Source: Cephalopachus bancanus | Lineage: Eukaryota > Chordata > Mammalia > Primates > Tarsiidae | Assembly: GCA_027257055.1 (NCBI GenBank) | Contig: JAPVLO010000097.1 | Location: 3,038,001 to 3,102,000 of the forward strand | Length of the DNA: 64,000 nucleotides | Direction of reading: 5' to 3' | Shown: piece by piece, positions 1 through 11,096 of the stretch | Layout of the letters: every line of letters begins with the position of its first letter | How positions within the stretch are numbered: position 1 is the stretch's first letter | The notes under the pieces: model-generated | The model's input: the letters and a program-made list of their open reading frames with translations, nothing else | Told to the model about the DNA's origin: nothing | The model's database searches: none | Translations under genes and position numbers: made by a program

Positions 1-92
1 AACTTCCCAGTCTCCACAATGGTAAGAAATAAATTTCTGTTGTTTAAGCTCCCCAGTTTATTTTTTCCTACAAAACCAAACTGAATAAGGCA
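1..92 (+). mobile_element. 3' end of an MLT1-like MaLR LTR
   Basis: The stretch with AAATAAATTTCTGTTGTTTAAGC, followed by CTGAATAAGGCA, resembles the conserved 3' end of MLT1 LTRs. The element enters from outside the window, so only its terminus is visible. The family call is from recalled consensus. Confidence 0.55.
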
Positions 93-1030
93 GCACTGAA
101 GTGGAAAAAAGAATGGCATATTAGGAACATAAAGAGGACTGACAGGCTAGCATATAACATAGGAGAAGATTTAGATAAACTTGGGTCTGGTAATTACTTT
201 AAATGTGACACCAAAGTCATGATCCATGAAAGAAATAATTTATAAGCTGGACCTCACTAAAATTTAAAATTTCTGCTCTGCAAAAGACACTGTCAAGAGA
301 ATGATAAAACAAGCCAAAAACTGGAAGAATATGTTTACAAAAAAATCTGATAAAGATTGTGAATTAAAATACAGAAAGAACTTTCAAACATCCATGACAA
401 GAAACAACTTGATTAGAAAAATGCACTGAAGATCGTAACAGGTAATTCACCAAAGACGATATACAGATGGTAAACAAGTATATGAGAAGATGCTACACAT
501 CATTTACCACTAGATACATGCAAATTAAAATAACAATGGAATAGGACTACAAACACCTAATACAATAGCTAAAATACAAAACACTAAGAACACCAAACGT
601 GGGTGAGGATGTTGAGCAATAGAAATTCTTATTCATTGATGGTGGGAGGCACAATGATAGAGCCACTTTCAAAAACAGTATTTTCATTTATTATAAAAAG
701 TAAACATATGAACCTGCAATCATATTCTCTGATAATTACCCCCAAAAGTTGAAAAATTAATCTCTATGCAAAAACTTGCATATAGATGTTTATAGCAGCT
801 TTATTCATGATTTATAAGCAGTTTGGAAACAACAAATGCGTTCTTCAGTAGGTAAATGGATAAACTGTGGTGCATCCAGACAATAGATAATTATTAGCCA
901 GAAACAATAATATTATTTAGAAATAAGCCATGAGAAGACATCAAAGAAACTTAAATGCATATGAATAAATGGAAGGATCCTGAAAAGACATAACATGGAT
1001 TTAATATACCCAATGAGCAACCATTTTTTT
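93..1030 (+). mobile_element. Old L1 3' portion, first half (ORF2 end and start of 3' UTR)
   Basis: Reads like the end of L1 ORF2 in the forward sense: a CTGCTCTGCAAAAGACACTGTCAAGAGAATG block, then GGTGAGGATGTTGAGCAATAGAAATTC and the ATAGATGTTTATAGCAGCTTTATTCAT block near 780. All frames are interrupted. The same copy resumes after the LTR at about 1720, so the two pieces are one L1 split by an insertion. Confidence 0.8.
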
Positions 1031-1715
1031 TTAACATTGCCTAAATTTCATTTTTTTTAGTGGTTCAGTTAACTTACTCTCTAATCAATAGCCAAGGACA
1101 GAACTGGATTCTCAGAGGTAGCTATTGATAATTGCTTTACAACCCTCCTCCCCAACTTGCTTTTTACTTATTAACTTTTCTATTTCAAATATTCGCCCCC
1201 ACCCATAAAACTCAAGTTAACCTAATCAGTTCTTTGTGACCTTCATGACACAGACATATCCTACCACCATGGCAGCAGTCATGTAACTAACCTATCCCTC
1301 TGCCTGCTGACCATCACCTGATGTCAGTACCTGTGCTTACCTGCCCTTTCATGATGATGTGAGGCAGGCTACCGACCAATCACCTTAATGATATTTTCCC
1401 AGGGGGAAAGATTAAAGGACTCAACCATGAGCAACCAGCAGTCAATGCCTTGCTAAGCTATGGTGTGACCATGTGCTCTTTGAGCTATGACCAGGCCGTA
1501 TTTACGTAAGTTTTGGTCCCCTTTCCTACCTTGGGGAAGTGAATCTCCTCTTTCTCTCTCGATCTAATTTACTTTCTAAATAAATTATGTTTTCTAATTT
1601 AGCTTCTGTGCAATTCTTTGCATCTTTTATGAGGCACTGGATTGTACACCAGACACCCACACTCCCAGCGGGCCTGATCTAACATTCTGGAGGTCCCACT
1701 GGGAGAATGAGATCT
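1031..1715 (+). mobile_element. ERV class I LTR with a scrap of 5' leader, inserted in an L1
   Basis: An LTR-like block with AATAAA at 1579-1584. It ends in CA at 1683-1684, followed by TT or TTC and a candidate primer-binding site at 1688-1705 (TGGAGGTCCCACTGGGAG), which resembles the tRNA-Thr class. Positions about 1210-1330 and 1530-1590 are clearly homologous to U3 and R of the ERV LTR at 47717-48322 (for example the CCTTCATGACACAGACA and CAGCAGTCATGTAACTAACC blocks). The left boundary is uncertain because no clear TG start or target duplication was found. No internal genes follow. Confidence 0.7.
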
Positions 1716-2150
1716 AACAGAGCCATTGTGAAAAGACTATGTATTGTATTATTTTACTGATATGATAGTCTGGGGAGGGAAAACTATGGCAACAGTAAAA
1801 TGATGAGTGATTACCAGGATTTAGGGGAAGGGTGGGTTGAATAGACAGAGCACAGAAGATTTTAGAGCCATGGAACTATTCTGTCTGATACAATAATGAT
1901 AAATACATTTTATTATATATTGTTTAAACCTATAGACTGTATAGCACTAAGAATAGAGCCTAATTAAACTACAGAGTTTGAGTGATAATAATATGTCAAT
2001 GTAGGTTCATCAATCTTACCAAATGTATAACTCTGAAGGGGGATATTGATAATGAGGGTTTCTATTCATCTATGGGGGAAGGGAGCTTATTGGAAATTTT
2101 GTACTTTCCTCTCAGATTTGCTGTGAACCAGATACATCTATAAAAAAAAA
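1716..2150 (+). mobile_element. Old L1 3' UTR, second half
   Basis: Continues the L1 split by the LTR. Recognisable 3' UTR blocks are AAAACTATGGCAACAGTAAAATGATGAGTG, then ATAATATGTCAATGTAGGTTCATCAA, then TTTGCTGTGAACC, and a short A-rich end near 2140-2150. The 3' end resembles L1M or L1PB type families; the subfamily is not assigned. Confidence 0.8.
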
Positions 2151-2319
2151 GTAGCATCTTTTTTAAAAAAGAGAAGAAGAATAGGAACGCTGGCAAGACC
2201 AGATAGTAGTAAGGAGGAGTTAGATTATGATAAAGTTGTAAAGGTATGCTAAACTCAGATCACAAGGACATTCTAGATCATTAAACAAGCTCTGGCTTTT
2301 TTTAGGAATAATAATAAGT

Positions 2320-5300
2320 CACCTAAGGAAGCTGGAAAAGCAGGATCATCAAAACCCTAACTTCAGCAGAAGAATCCAGATCACCTAAATAAAAGCTCAA
2401 ATCCAGGACATAGAAGACAAAAAGATAATTTTTAAAAATCAATGAAACAAAAAGCTGGTTCTTTGAAAGGATAAATAAGATTATTGATGGTCCCCTAGTT
2501 ACACTGACCAAGAAAAAGAAAGAAAAAGCCCAAATAAACACAATCAGAAACACAAAAGATGAAGTCACATCTGACCCTGAAGAAATACAAAAGATTATAA
2601 GAGACTACTATGTACACTTATATGGTAACAAAGTTGAAAACCTAAAGGAAATGGAGAACTTTCTGACATCAGAGAACCTCCCTAGGTTGAAACAAGAAGA
2701 AATTGAGGCCCTAAATATACCAATAACAAACCAGGAAATGGACTATGTCATAAGAAAACTACCTACCAAAAAAAAAAAAAACCCAGATGGCTTTCCTGCA
2801 GAATTCTATAAAACATACAAGGAGGAACTGATACCAATTCTGTTGAAAGTATTCCAGGCAATTGAGAAAGATGGAACTCTCCCCAAATCATTTTATGAAG
2901 CTAACATCACATTGATATCCAAGTCAGGTAAAGATCCAACAAAGAAAGAGAACTACAGGCCAATATCCTTGATGAACATAGATGCTAAAATTCTCAACAA
3001 GATCCTAGCAAATTGGATTCAACAACACATATCAAAAATCATCCACCACAACCAAGTAGGCTTCGTCCCCAGGATGCAAGGCTGGTTCAACATTTATAAG
3101 ACCATAAATGTAATTAAATACATCAACAGATTAAAAAACATTAGTTTTTACTCATTAATATATCAGATGCAGAAAAAGATTTTGATAAAATCCAACACAA
3201 CTTCTTCATAAAAACCCTTGAACATCTAGGCAGAGATGGAACATACCTCAAAATAGTAAGAGCCATCTATGAGAAACCCGCAGTCAGCATACTGCTAAAT
3301 AGATAGAAATTTGAACCATTTCCCCTGAAAACTGGAATAAGACAAGGATACCCACTCTCACCCTTCCTGTTCAACATAGTTTTGAAAGTCCTAACTAGAG
3401 CAATCAGAGAAGAGAAGGTGATAAGGGGTATCCAAATAGGAAAAGAGGAAGTCAAGTTATCTCTCTTTGCATACAACATGATTCTATGCCTTGAAACTCC
3501 AAGAGGATCTGTCAAAATTCTCCTTGAACTGATAAAGGACTTTGGCAAAGTCTCAGGATATAAAATAAATGTTCAAAATACAATTGCATTTCTATACACC
3601 AATAATAAACAAACAGAAACCCAAATAAAAAGCACATTTCCATTCACAATAGCCACCAAAAAAAAAAAAAAAGAAAGAAAAGAAAAGAAATTCCTTGGGA
3701 TCTTCCTAACCAGAGATGTGAAAGATCTTTACAATGAAAACTACAAAACACTGCTCAAAAAAATCAAAGATGACAAAAACAAATGGAAAAATATTCCATA
3801 CTGATGGATTGGAAGAATAAACATTGTTAATATATCCGTTCTACCCAAGATAATCTACAGACTTAACACATCAAATTACCAGCAACATTCTTCTCAGACC
3901 TAGAAACAACAATACAGGAATTCATATAGAAACATAAATGACCTAGAATAGCCAAAACAATCTTCAGCAAAAAAAAAAAACCAAAAAAAGCAGGAGGTAT
4001 TATTATCAGGGTTTAGGGTAATAGACTTTAAACTTTATTATAAATCAACAATGATCAAAACAGTCTGATATTGGTAAAAGAATAGGCATATAGACCAATG
4101 GAATAGAACTGAGATTCCAGAAGCAAAACCTCAATTTCTCAACCAACTCATCTTTGACAAAGCCTCCACCACCAACTACTGGGGACCGAGAAACTATTCA
4201 GTAAATGGTGCTGGGAAAACTGACTGATCACATGCAGAAGATTGAAACAGGAATCCTGCCTATCCCCATACACAAAAATTAATTCTAAATGGATCAGAGA
4301 CCTAAATGTAAAACCACAAACTATAAGAACCTTAGAAGATATAGGAGACACTCTTATCGAAGTTGGAACTGGCAACCAATTCCTGACCAAATCCCGAAGT
4401 GCCCAAGCCATAAGAATCACGATAGACAGATGGGTCCTCATCAAACTGACAAGCTTCTGCAAAGCCAAAGAAACCATTAAGAGATCAGAGAGGCAGCCCA
4501 TAGACTGGGAAAAAATATTTGCCAGCTCCATGTCTGACAAAGGCTTAACATCTAGATCTACAAGGAACTGAAACGCGCCGAAAAGAAAAAAACAGCCCCA
4601 TTACAAAGTGGGCAAAAGATATGAATAGACAGTTCTCAAAAGAAGACATATGAGCAGCAAACAGATACATGAAAAAATGTTCAGCCTCACTAGTCATCAA
4701 GAAGCTGCAAATTAAAACTACACTGAAATACTACCTAATTCCACTCACAATGGCCATCATCAATAACTCAAAAAATAACAGATGCTGGAGAGGATGTGGC
4801 AAAAAGGGAACACTTCTACACTGTTGGTAGGAGCGTAAACTAGTACAACCTTTGTGGAAAACAGTGTGGCGATTCCTAAAAGTTCTAAAAATTGACCTTC
4901 CATATGACCCCACAATACCTTTATTGGGAATATACCCAGAAGAACTCAAGTCACTTTACAAAAAAGATACCTGCACATGTATGTTTATTGCAGCATTGTT
5001 CACAACACAAGAACATGGAACCAACCACGCTGCCTATCAAAAGAGTACTGGATTAAAAAAAAAATGTGGTACATATACACAATGGAATATTATGCAGTCA
5101 TAAAGAAGAACAAAATAATGTTGAAATTTTAAAATTTCCTCAATCTGAATGGAATTAGAGTCTATAATACTGAATGATCTTTCACAGAAACAAAGAACTA
5201 AGTATCACATGTTTTCATTCACAAGTGGTCCTTGAACAACTACCATACTACTATGGGAAAAGGACTGACAGCAGTGGGAAACTGGGGGTGGGGGTGAGAG

Positions 5301-5445
5301 GTGGTATTGACAGTAGTCTAAATCTACCTGGGGAAGGGGGGACACACCTCATCAACAAGGGTATCTGCACAATGAATTTTTGTATACCTAACCCTGAATT
5401 GTACCCCACAATTTTAAAATAAAATAAAATAATTAAAGTAAATTA
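2320..5445 (+). mobile_element. 5'-truncated L1 of the younger local type
   Basis: Starts inside ORF2 and runs through the ORF2 carboxyl end into a 3' UTR ending TGTACCCCACAATTTTAAAATAAAATAAAATAA (5400-5430). The same 3' UTR type recurs at 7513, 11097, 23826, 40785 and 53505. Many stops and frameshifts show that the copy is dead. The upstream end is placed at about 2320, where ORF2-like sequence becomes recognisable. Confidence 0.88.
2651..5103 (+). pseudogene. L1 ORF2 remnant (reverse transcriptase to C-terminal domain)
   Basis: L1 ORF2 encodes the endonuclease and reverse transcriptase of the retrotransposon. The longest open piece (2651-3211) carries RT motifs such as [19 protein letters not shown] and [13 protein letters not shown] second piece (3382-3804) covers the palm catalytic region, where FADD has become FAYN (3466-3477), so both catalytic aspartates are lost. 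Pieces at 4242-4571 and 4852-5103 match the C-terminal region (KTVWRFLK... PYDPTIPLLGIYP). The endonuclease domain is missing through 5' truncation. The pieces lie in different frames, so no full protein can be made. Confidence 0.9.
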
Positions 5446-6217
5446 AATGAAAAACAGAAATATAAATAACTAAATGATAAAAAAAGGAACACAAAGAGTT
5501 TTAATCCAAAGAGTACCATCATCCCATCTATATTACAAGACAATTCTGGTTGCTATGTAGAAAAAAACGATTAGAATTTGAATAACCTCAAACAAAGAAG
5601 ACCAAAGATAATATACCTTAAAAGAAAGACAGATTGGACTAAAATAATGGCAATGAAGATGCAAAGAATTGTTTTGTTACAGATAGTTTTATCTTATCAT
5701 AGAAACTATAGAATTTACTATTTGGTTAGGTATGAGATTTCAAGGAAACAATTAAAGAATAATTTTTGATCTAGATCTTGGTCTCTCTAATTTGCTATGA
5801 GCAAGAATGGTATAGGGTTTTTTCTTTATTTTTGCTTTGGCTTTTAATTTTTTTTCTGATTATAAAACTTTGTTCATTGTAGTAAATTTAGAGAATCAAT
5901 ATGTGTAAGAAATTTGAAAATTGCTAATTTTCTATGTAAAGTGATAGTCTTTGTGCTGATTTAGGCAGCAAAAAAAATAAAGTGACATCCTTTATTTACT
6001 ATTTTTACTTCTACCTATTTTGTAAATATATCGTATGCTTAAGATGTTACAGTAAATCCGATATTGCTCTCATTTTTTTCTATGTAACATTTAAAAATTT
6101 CCTCTAGCTATTCAGAATATTTTGTGACCATTGGATTGATGCAAAATGTTTTAATCTATATTTAAAATTTGACATAAACATTACCTCACATGTAAACATC
6201 TAGGTGATTTTCAGCTT
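5446..6217. other. No recognisable feature
   Basis: AT-rich sequence without coding potential. It begins with an A-rich run trailing from the preceding L1. Nothing further identified. Confidence 0.5.
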
Positions 6218-6513
6218 TTTTTCTTTCTTTAATAGAAGTCTCACTTCATCACAGGCTGTGATGCAGTGTCACACTCATAGCTACTGCAGGCTTGATCTGC
6301 TGAGCTCAGACAATCCTTGCGCCTCAGCCTTCCAAGTTCCTGGAACTGCAGGTGCATGCCACTACAAATGGTTCATTTAAAAAAAAAATTATTGTAGTGA
6401 TGAGGTCTAGCCAGTTTCCCCAGAATGGTCTCGAACACCTGGGTTCAGGCAATTCTCTTACCTCTGCTTCTCAAAGTTCTGGGATTACAGGTAGGAGACA
6501 CCGCATCCAGCTG
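6218..6513 (-). mobile_element. Old Alu (reverse)
   Basis: Degraded dimeric Alu in reverse: pyrimidine tail, then GAAGTCTCACTTCATCACAGGC, CCTCAGCCTTCCAAGTTCCTGGAACT, and CTGGGATTACAGGTAGGAGACACC at the far end. Many substitutions place it among the oldest Alus here. Confidence 0.85.
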
Positions 6514-6544
6514 GGTTTAAGCTCTCTTATATCAACATCCCTAA

Positions 6545-7474
6545 GATGTTTGACTTTAAAATTATTATTTTCAAAAAAATTCAGGAGGTACTTGTGTAGG
6601 TTTGTTACATGGATGTGATACATAATGGTAGGTTTCAGCTTTCAGTGTACTCATTACCCAAATAGTAAACATTGTACACATTGGGTAATTTTTTAATCTT
6701 CTTCTCCTTCTACTTCCCTTATTTGTAGTCTCAGTAACTATTATTTCTTTCTTAATGTCCATGTGTACCCATTGTCTAGCTTCCACTAATGAGTGAATAA
6801 ATGAGGTATTTGAATTTCTGTTTCTGAATTATTGCACTTATAATAATGGCCTCCAGCTTCATACATGTTGGTATAATAAATATGATTTCATTCTTTTTAT
6901 TGTTGCATAGTATTCCATGATTTGCATATACCATTTAAAAATTTTTAATCAAACATTGATAGACATTTATGTTACTTCCATGACTTTGCTATTGTGAATA
7001 GTGCTGCAATAAACATATGAGTCTTGGTAGACTTTTATGTAATTATTTTTGTTTGGGCAGAGATGCCCAGTAGTGGATTCCTGGATCAAATGGTAGTTTT
7101 ATTTTTAACTCTTAAAAAATCTTCTTACTGTTCTCTGTAGAGGTTGTACTAAGTTACATTGCCCCCCAAAGTGTTTAAGTGTTCTCCTTTCTCTGCATCC
7201 ACATCAAGAACTGTTATTTTTTGACCTGTTAATAATAGCAATTCAAATTGATATATGATAATATCTCATTATGGTTTTAATATTCATTTATCTGATGATT
7301 AGTGATGTTGAACATTTTAATATGTTTTTTAACTGCTTATATGTCCTCTTTTAACAATGTTTTTTCATATTCTTTGCCCACTTTTTAATGGGAATATTGC
7401 TTTTTTCTTGTTGAGTTATTGAATTCCTTGTAGATTCCAGATATTAGTCCCTTTTCAGCAGCATACTTTATAAT
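6545..7474 (-). mobile_element. Older L1 3' portion (reverse)
   Basis: Reads as the reverse complement of an L1 3' UTR and ORF2 end similar to the common primate type: GGTACTTGTGTAGGTTTGTTACATGG near 6590, CATAGTATTCCATGATTTGCATATACC near 6907, and TTGCTATTGTGAATAGTGCTGCAATAAACAT near 6985. Its inner end (7433-7474) was duplicated when the younger L1 inserted at 7513. Confidence 0.85.
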
Positions 7475-7512
7475 AATGATTGAATAAAAATTGTCTAAAT
7501 ATGGAAAATATA
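7433..7512. repeat. Left copy of an about 80 bp target-site duplication
   Basis: GATTCCAGATATTAGTCCC...GGAAAATATAT recurs at 10631-10710 on the far side of the reverse L1, with about 70 of 80 positions matching by eye and one small indel. It contains the last bases of the older L1 plus about 40 bp of non-L1 flank, so it is duplicated target, not element sequence. Confidence 0.8.
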
Positions 7513-7639
7513 TGCATAATAAATTTTTTATTATAAAGATGTGGGGTACATTTCAGGGTTAGGCATATAAACATTGATCATGCAAGTACCCTTGTTGATG
7601 AGGTATACCCCTCCCTCCCCTTGCAGTTTCCCTCAACTG

Positions 7640-9399
7640 CCAATCCCACCACCCCTCCCCTGACAGTTTCCCACTACTGCCAATTGCTTTCTTAGAGCAT
7701 TATATATAATTGTTTGAGGTCCATTTATGAGTGAAAACAGACGGAACTCTGTTCTTTGTTTCTGTGATAAATCACTGAGTATGATAAACTCCAAACCCAT
7801 CCAAGTTGCCACAAAGTCCATATATTTGTCCTTCTTTATGACTACATAATATTCCATCATGTATATATATGACATTTTTTTAATCCAGTCCAGCTTCCAT
7901 GTTTTTGCTATTGTGAATAGAACCGCAACAAACATACGTGTGCAGGTATTTTTTTGTAGAATGATTTGAGTTCCTCGGGGTATATTCCCAATAGGGGAAT
8001 TGCTGGGTCATATGGAAGGTCAATTTCTAGTTCTTTCAGGAATCACCACACTGTCTTCCAAAGAGGTTGTACTAGTTTGCATTCCCACCAGCAGTGTAGA
8101 AGCAGTCCCTTTTTGTCACATCCTTGCCAGTGTCTGTTGTTTGTTTTATTAATGATGGCCATTCTTAGAGGGCTTAGGTGGTATCTCAGTGTGGTTTTGT
8201 TTTGCATATCTCTGATGACGAGACAGGTTGAGCATTTTTTCATGTGTCTGCTGTCTGTTGGCTGCCCGTATATCTTCTTTTGAGAAGTGTCTATTCATGT
8301 CTTTTGCCCACTTTTAAAGGGGCTGTTTGTTTTTTCCCTTTTGGTGCATTTGAGTTCCTTGTAGATCCTAGATGTTAGGCCATTGTCAGATATACAGTTG
8401 GCAAATATTTTTTTCCCCATTCTGTGGACTGTCTCCATGCTCTCTTGATGGTTTCTTTTGCTTGGCAGAAACTCATTAGTTTGATGAGGGCTCACTTGTC
8501 TATCTTATTTTTTAAGGTATTGGTCTTTAGGGTTCTGAATAGGAATTGGTTCCCAATTCCATGTTCCATAAGGGTGTCTCCTGTATTTTCTAAGATCCTT
8601 ATAGTTTGAGGTTTTATGTTTAGGTCTTTGATCCATTTAGAGTTCATTTTTGTGTATGGTGATAGGTAGGGGTCCTATTTCAATCTTCTGCATGTGGTCA
8701 ACCAGTTTTCCCAACACCATTTACTGAATAGATTCTCCTTTCCCCAGTGATTGTTGTTAGAGGCTTTGTCAAGGATGAGTTGGTTGAGGAATTGAGGCTT
8801 TTCTTCCAGAATCTCTATCCTGTTCCATTGGTCTACTTGCCTGTTCTTATACCAATACCAGGCCATTTTGATTACTGTAGCCTCATAGTAAAGTGTGAAG
8901 TCTGGAAGTGTAATACCTCCTGCTTTGTTTCTTTTGTTAAGGATTGTTTTGGCTATTCATGTCATTTATGTTTCCACATGAATTTCTGTATTGCCATTTC
9001 CAGGTCTGAGAAGAATGATGTTGATAGCTTAATGGGGATTGCGTTGAATCTGTAGATTGCCTTTGGTAGGATGGACATCTTAACAATGTTGATTTTTCCT
9101 ATCCATGAGCATGGGATATTTTTCTATTTGTTTGTGCCTTCTTGGATTTCTTTAAGCAGTGTTTTGTAATTTTCATTGCAAAGGTCTTTCACTTCTTTGG
9201 TTAGGAAGATGCCGAGGTATTTCATTTTTTTGGTGGCATTGTGAATGGGATTGTGCTTTTTATTTGGATCTCTGCCTGCATGTTGTTGGTGTAAAGGAAT
9301 GCAACTGTCTTTTGCACATTTATTTTGTACCCTGAGACTTTGCCAAAGTGCAAACAGGTTTTTGACAGATTCTCTTGGATTTTCAAGGTATAGAATCAT
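7640..9399 (-). pseudogene. L1 ORF2 remnant, 3' half only
   Basis: In reverse, the piece ending at 9399 starts exactly at the residues that follow FAD in the RT catalytic loop ([11 protein letters not shown]) and continues through KYLGIFLTKEVKDLCNENY. Further fragments at 8295-8495 and 7633-7935 match the C-terminal part (VHRMGKKIFANCISDNGLTSRIY; MFVAVLFTIAKTW). Multiple frameshifts are present. The catalytic FAD residues themselves lie on the deleted side. Confidence 0.85.
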
Positions 9400-9960
9400 A
9401 CAGTAGATAAATCTGCTGCTATTCTAATTGGTCTTCCCTGGTAGGTAGTCTGACCTTTTTCTCTTGCTGCCTTTGGGATTTTTTCTTTTATACCTACTTT
9501 ATTTAGGTGAATTATTATGTATCTGGGAGTTGGTCTTCTCATTTGTTGTCTTGTAGGTGTTCTCTGAATCTCTTGTGCTTGAATTTTCACATCACTGATG
9601 AGATGAGGGAAGTTTTCTTGAATAATTTCATGGAATGTTTGTTCCAGGGTGGTCTCTGTCTCTCTGCCTCAGAAAGTCCAATTACTCTTAGGTTCGATCT
9701 CTTGAAGTAATAGCTCATCTCTTGAAGGTTTTGTTCTTTTTAAGCTTCTTTTCTATGTTTTTGACAGTTTGGGTTAGTTTTACATTTTAGTCCTCAAACT
9801 CTGAGAGACTTTCTTCTGCTTGACTAATTCTGCTTTCCATGCATATCAGTTTGTTATTTATTTCATTCACAGTATTCTTTACTGCTTTTATCTCAATTAT
9901 CTAATCCTTCCTATTTTCCTCTTGTCTCTCCTCAATTATTTTGAATCCCTCTATTAATGT
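9396..9960 (-). pseudogene. L1 ORF1 (RNA-binding chaperone) C-terminal remnant
   Basis: L1 ORF1p is a coiled-coil trimeric RNA-binding protein needed for retrotransposition. The reverse frame at 9396-9590 contains PTPRYIIIHLNKV and KAAREKGQTTYQGRPIRIAADLS, matching the ORF1p RNA-recognition to C-terminal domain boundary. Sequence toward 9960 reads as more N-terminal ORF1 in other frames. The frame stops at the junction with ORF2, where the V-stop overlaps the MIL of the ORF2 fragment by 4 bp. The last part of the ORF1 C-terminal domain is missing. Confidence 0.8.
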
Positions 9961-10185
9961 CTTGATATTTGGGTTTGTAGTTTGAGACCAGTCTTCTGGG
10001 GGTTATTCATTGTTTGTGTTCTGAAGCCAATTTCTCAGTGTCTGATCTTCCAAAGGTCTATAAGAGATCCATATTCTTCTTTTGGTTTTTCATTGCCTGT
10101 GTAGATTTTCCTCCACCCTTTTTTTTTGTCCCCCCTCTTCTATAATTCTGTTTTTCAGAGATGGCAGGATTGCTTTTACTTCTTT

Positions 10186-10476
10186 CTTTTTTTTTTTTTT
10201 TTTGAGTTGGAGTCTCACTCTGTCACCCAGACTGGAGTGCAGTGGCCGCTCCCGGCCACCGCAGCCTCGACCTGCTGGGCTCTGGTGATCTTTCCACCTC
10301 TGCCTTCCAAGCAGCCGGAATTACAGGCATGCGCTACCACACCCAGCTGATTTTTTGATTTATTGTAGAGATGAGGTCTCACTGCCCAGGCGGGTCTCGA
10401 ACCCGTGGGCTCAGGCAATCCACTCACCTCAGCCTCCCAAAGGCGTGGGATTACAGGCTGAGCCACTGAGCCTGGC
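10186..10476 (-). mobile_element. Alu, young local type (reverse)
   Basis: Complete dimeric Alu in reverse: T tail, GAGTTGGAGTCTCACTCTGTCACCC, and GGATTACAGGCTGAGCCACTGAGCC at the far end. Flanked by perfect 15 bp target duplications TGCTTTTACTTCTTT at 10171-10185 and 10477-10491. Inserted in the reverse L1. Confidence 0.97.
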
Positions 10477-10630
10477 TGCTTTTACTTCTTTTTGTTCAGT
10501 CTCCTGTTCTTCCTTACGTGGATCCTCTGGCTTTGTTCATGCCTGAAGCTGGACTGTAGGTTGGGGGCTGTACTTCTTGCAGTTTTAAGTTTTAATTGGT
10601 GGGGGAGCTGTGATTCAGAAGCTATCTGCA

Positions 10631-10710
10631 GATTCCAGATGTTAGTCCTTTTTCAGAGGCATAATTTATTATAATGATGAATAAAAATTTTCTAAATATG
10701 GAAAATATAT
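10631..10710. repeat. Right copy of the about 80 bp target-site duplication
   Basis: Matches 7433-7512 (GATTCCAGATGTTAGTCCT...GGAAAATATAT). It follows directly on the 5' end of the reverse L1. Confidence 0.8.
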
Positions 10711-10777
10711 TTTTAAGACACACTTTCATGCTGACAGCTATTTTTCCTTATCTTGACTTTTCAATTCCAACAACACA

Positions 10778-11083
10778 CATTATATTTCATTTTATTTTAT
10801 TTTATTTGAGTTGAGTTGTAGTCTCACTCTGTCACCCAAGCTGGAGTGCAGTGGCATGCTCATGGCCACTGCAGCCTCGACCTGATGGGCTCAGGTGATC
10901 CTCCTGCCTCAGTCTTCCATGGAACTACAGGCATGCTACTACTCCTGACTTATTTTTTTATTTAGTGTAGAGATGATGTCTCATCAAGTTGCTTAGACTG
11001 GTCTTGGAACCCTGAGTTTAGGCAATCCACTCACCTTGGCATCCCGAAGTGCTCGGATTACAGGCTTGATCCACCATGCCCAG
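10778..11083 (-). mobile_element. Alu (reverse)
   Basis: Dimeric Alu with an ATTTT-type tail (10780-10808), then GTTGTAGTCTCACTCTGTCACCCAAG and GGATTACAGGCTTGATCCACCATGCC. The 13 bp target duplication TTCCAACAACACA lies at 10765-10777 and 11084-11096. Confidence 0.95.
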
Positions 11084-11096
11084 TTCCAACAACACA

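Larger units (their letters stand above)
7513..10630 (-). mobile_element. Reverse L1 with ORF1 joined directly to mid-ORF2
   Basis: From the left: reverse 3' UTR (GTGGGGTACATTTCAGGGTTAGGCATA), ORF2 C-terminal and thumb-side sequence up to about 9399, then ORF1 sequence from about 9400 to 9960 and ORF1-upstream/5' UTR-like sequence to about 10630. A large part of ORF2 (endonuclease and most of RT) and the inter-ORF region are absent at the junction. An Alu is inserted at 10186-10476. Both flanks carry the about 80 bp duplication. Confidence 0.85.

Noticed and set aside
1677..1720. GATCTAACA repeated at 1677 and 1711 as a target duplication of the LTR
   Set aside because: Both copies lie at the right side of the LTR (before and after the PBS). 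A target duplication needs one copy on each side.
7966..8283. Forward frame starting MSSSGYIPNRGIAGSYG, also seen near 53984 and 24311
   Set aside because: It is the antisense of L1 ORF2 C-terminal coding, repeated wherever that L1 region lies in reverse.
10215..10466. Reverse frame with proline- and arginine-rich sequence ([16 protein letters not shown])
   Set aside because: This is the well-known translation of an Alu in one frame. The same peptide recurs in each young Alu of the window.
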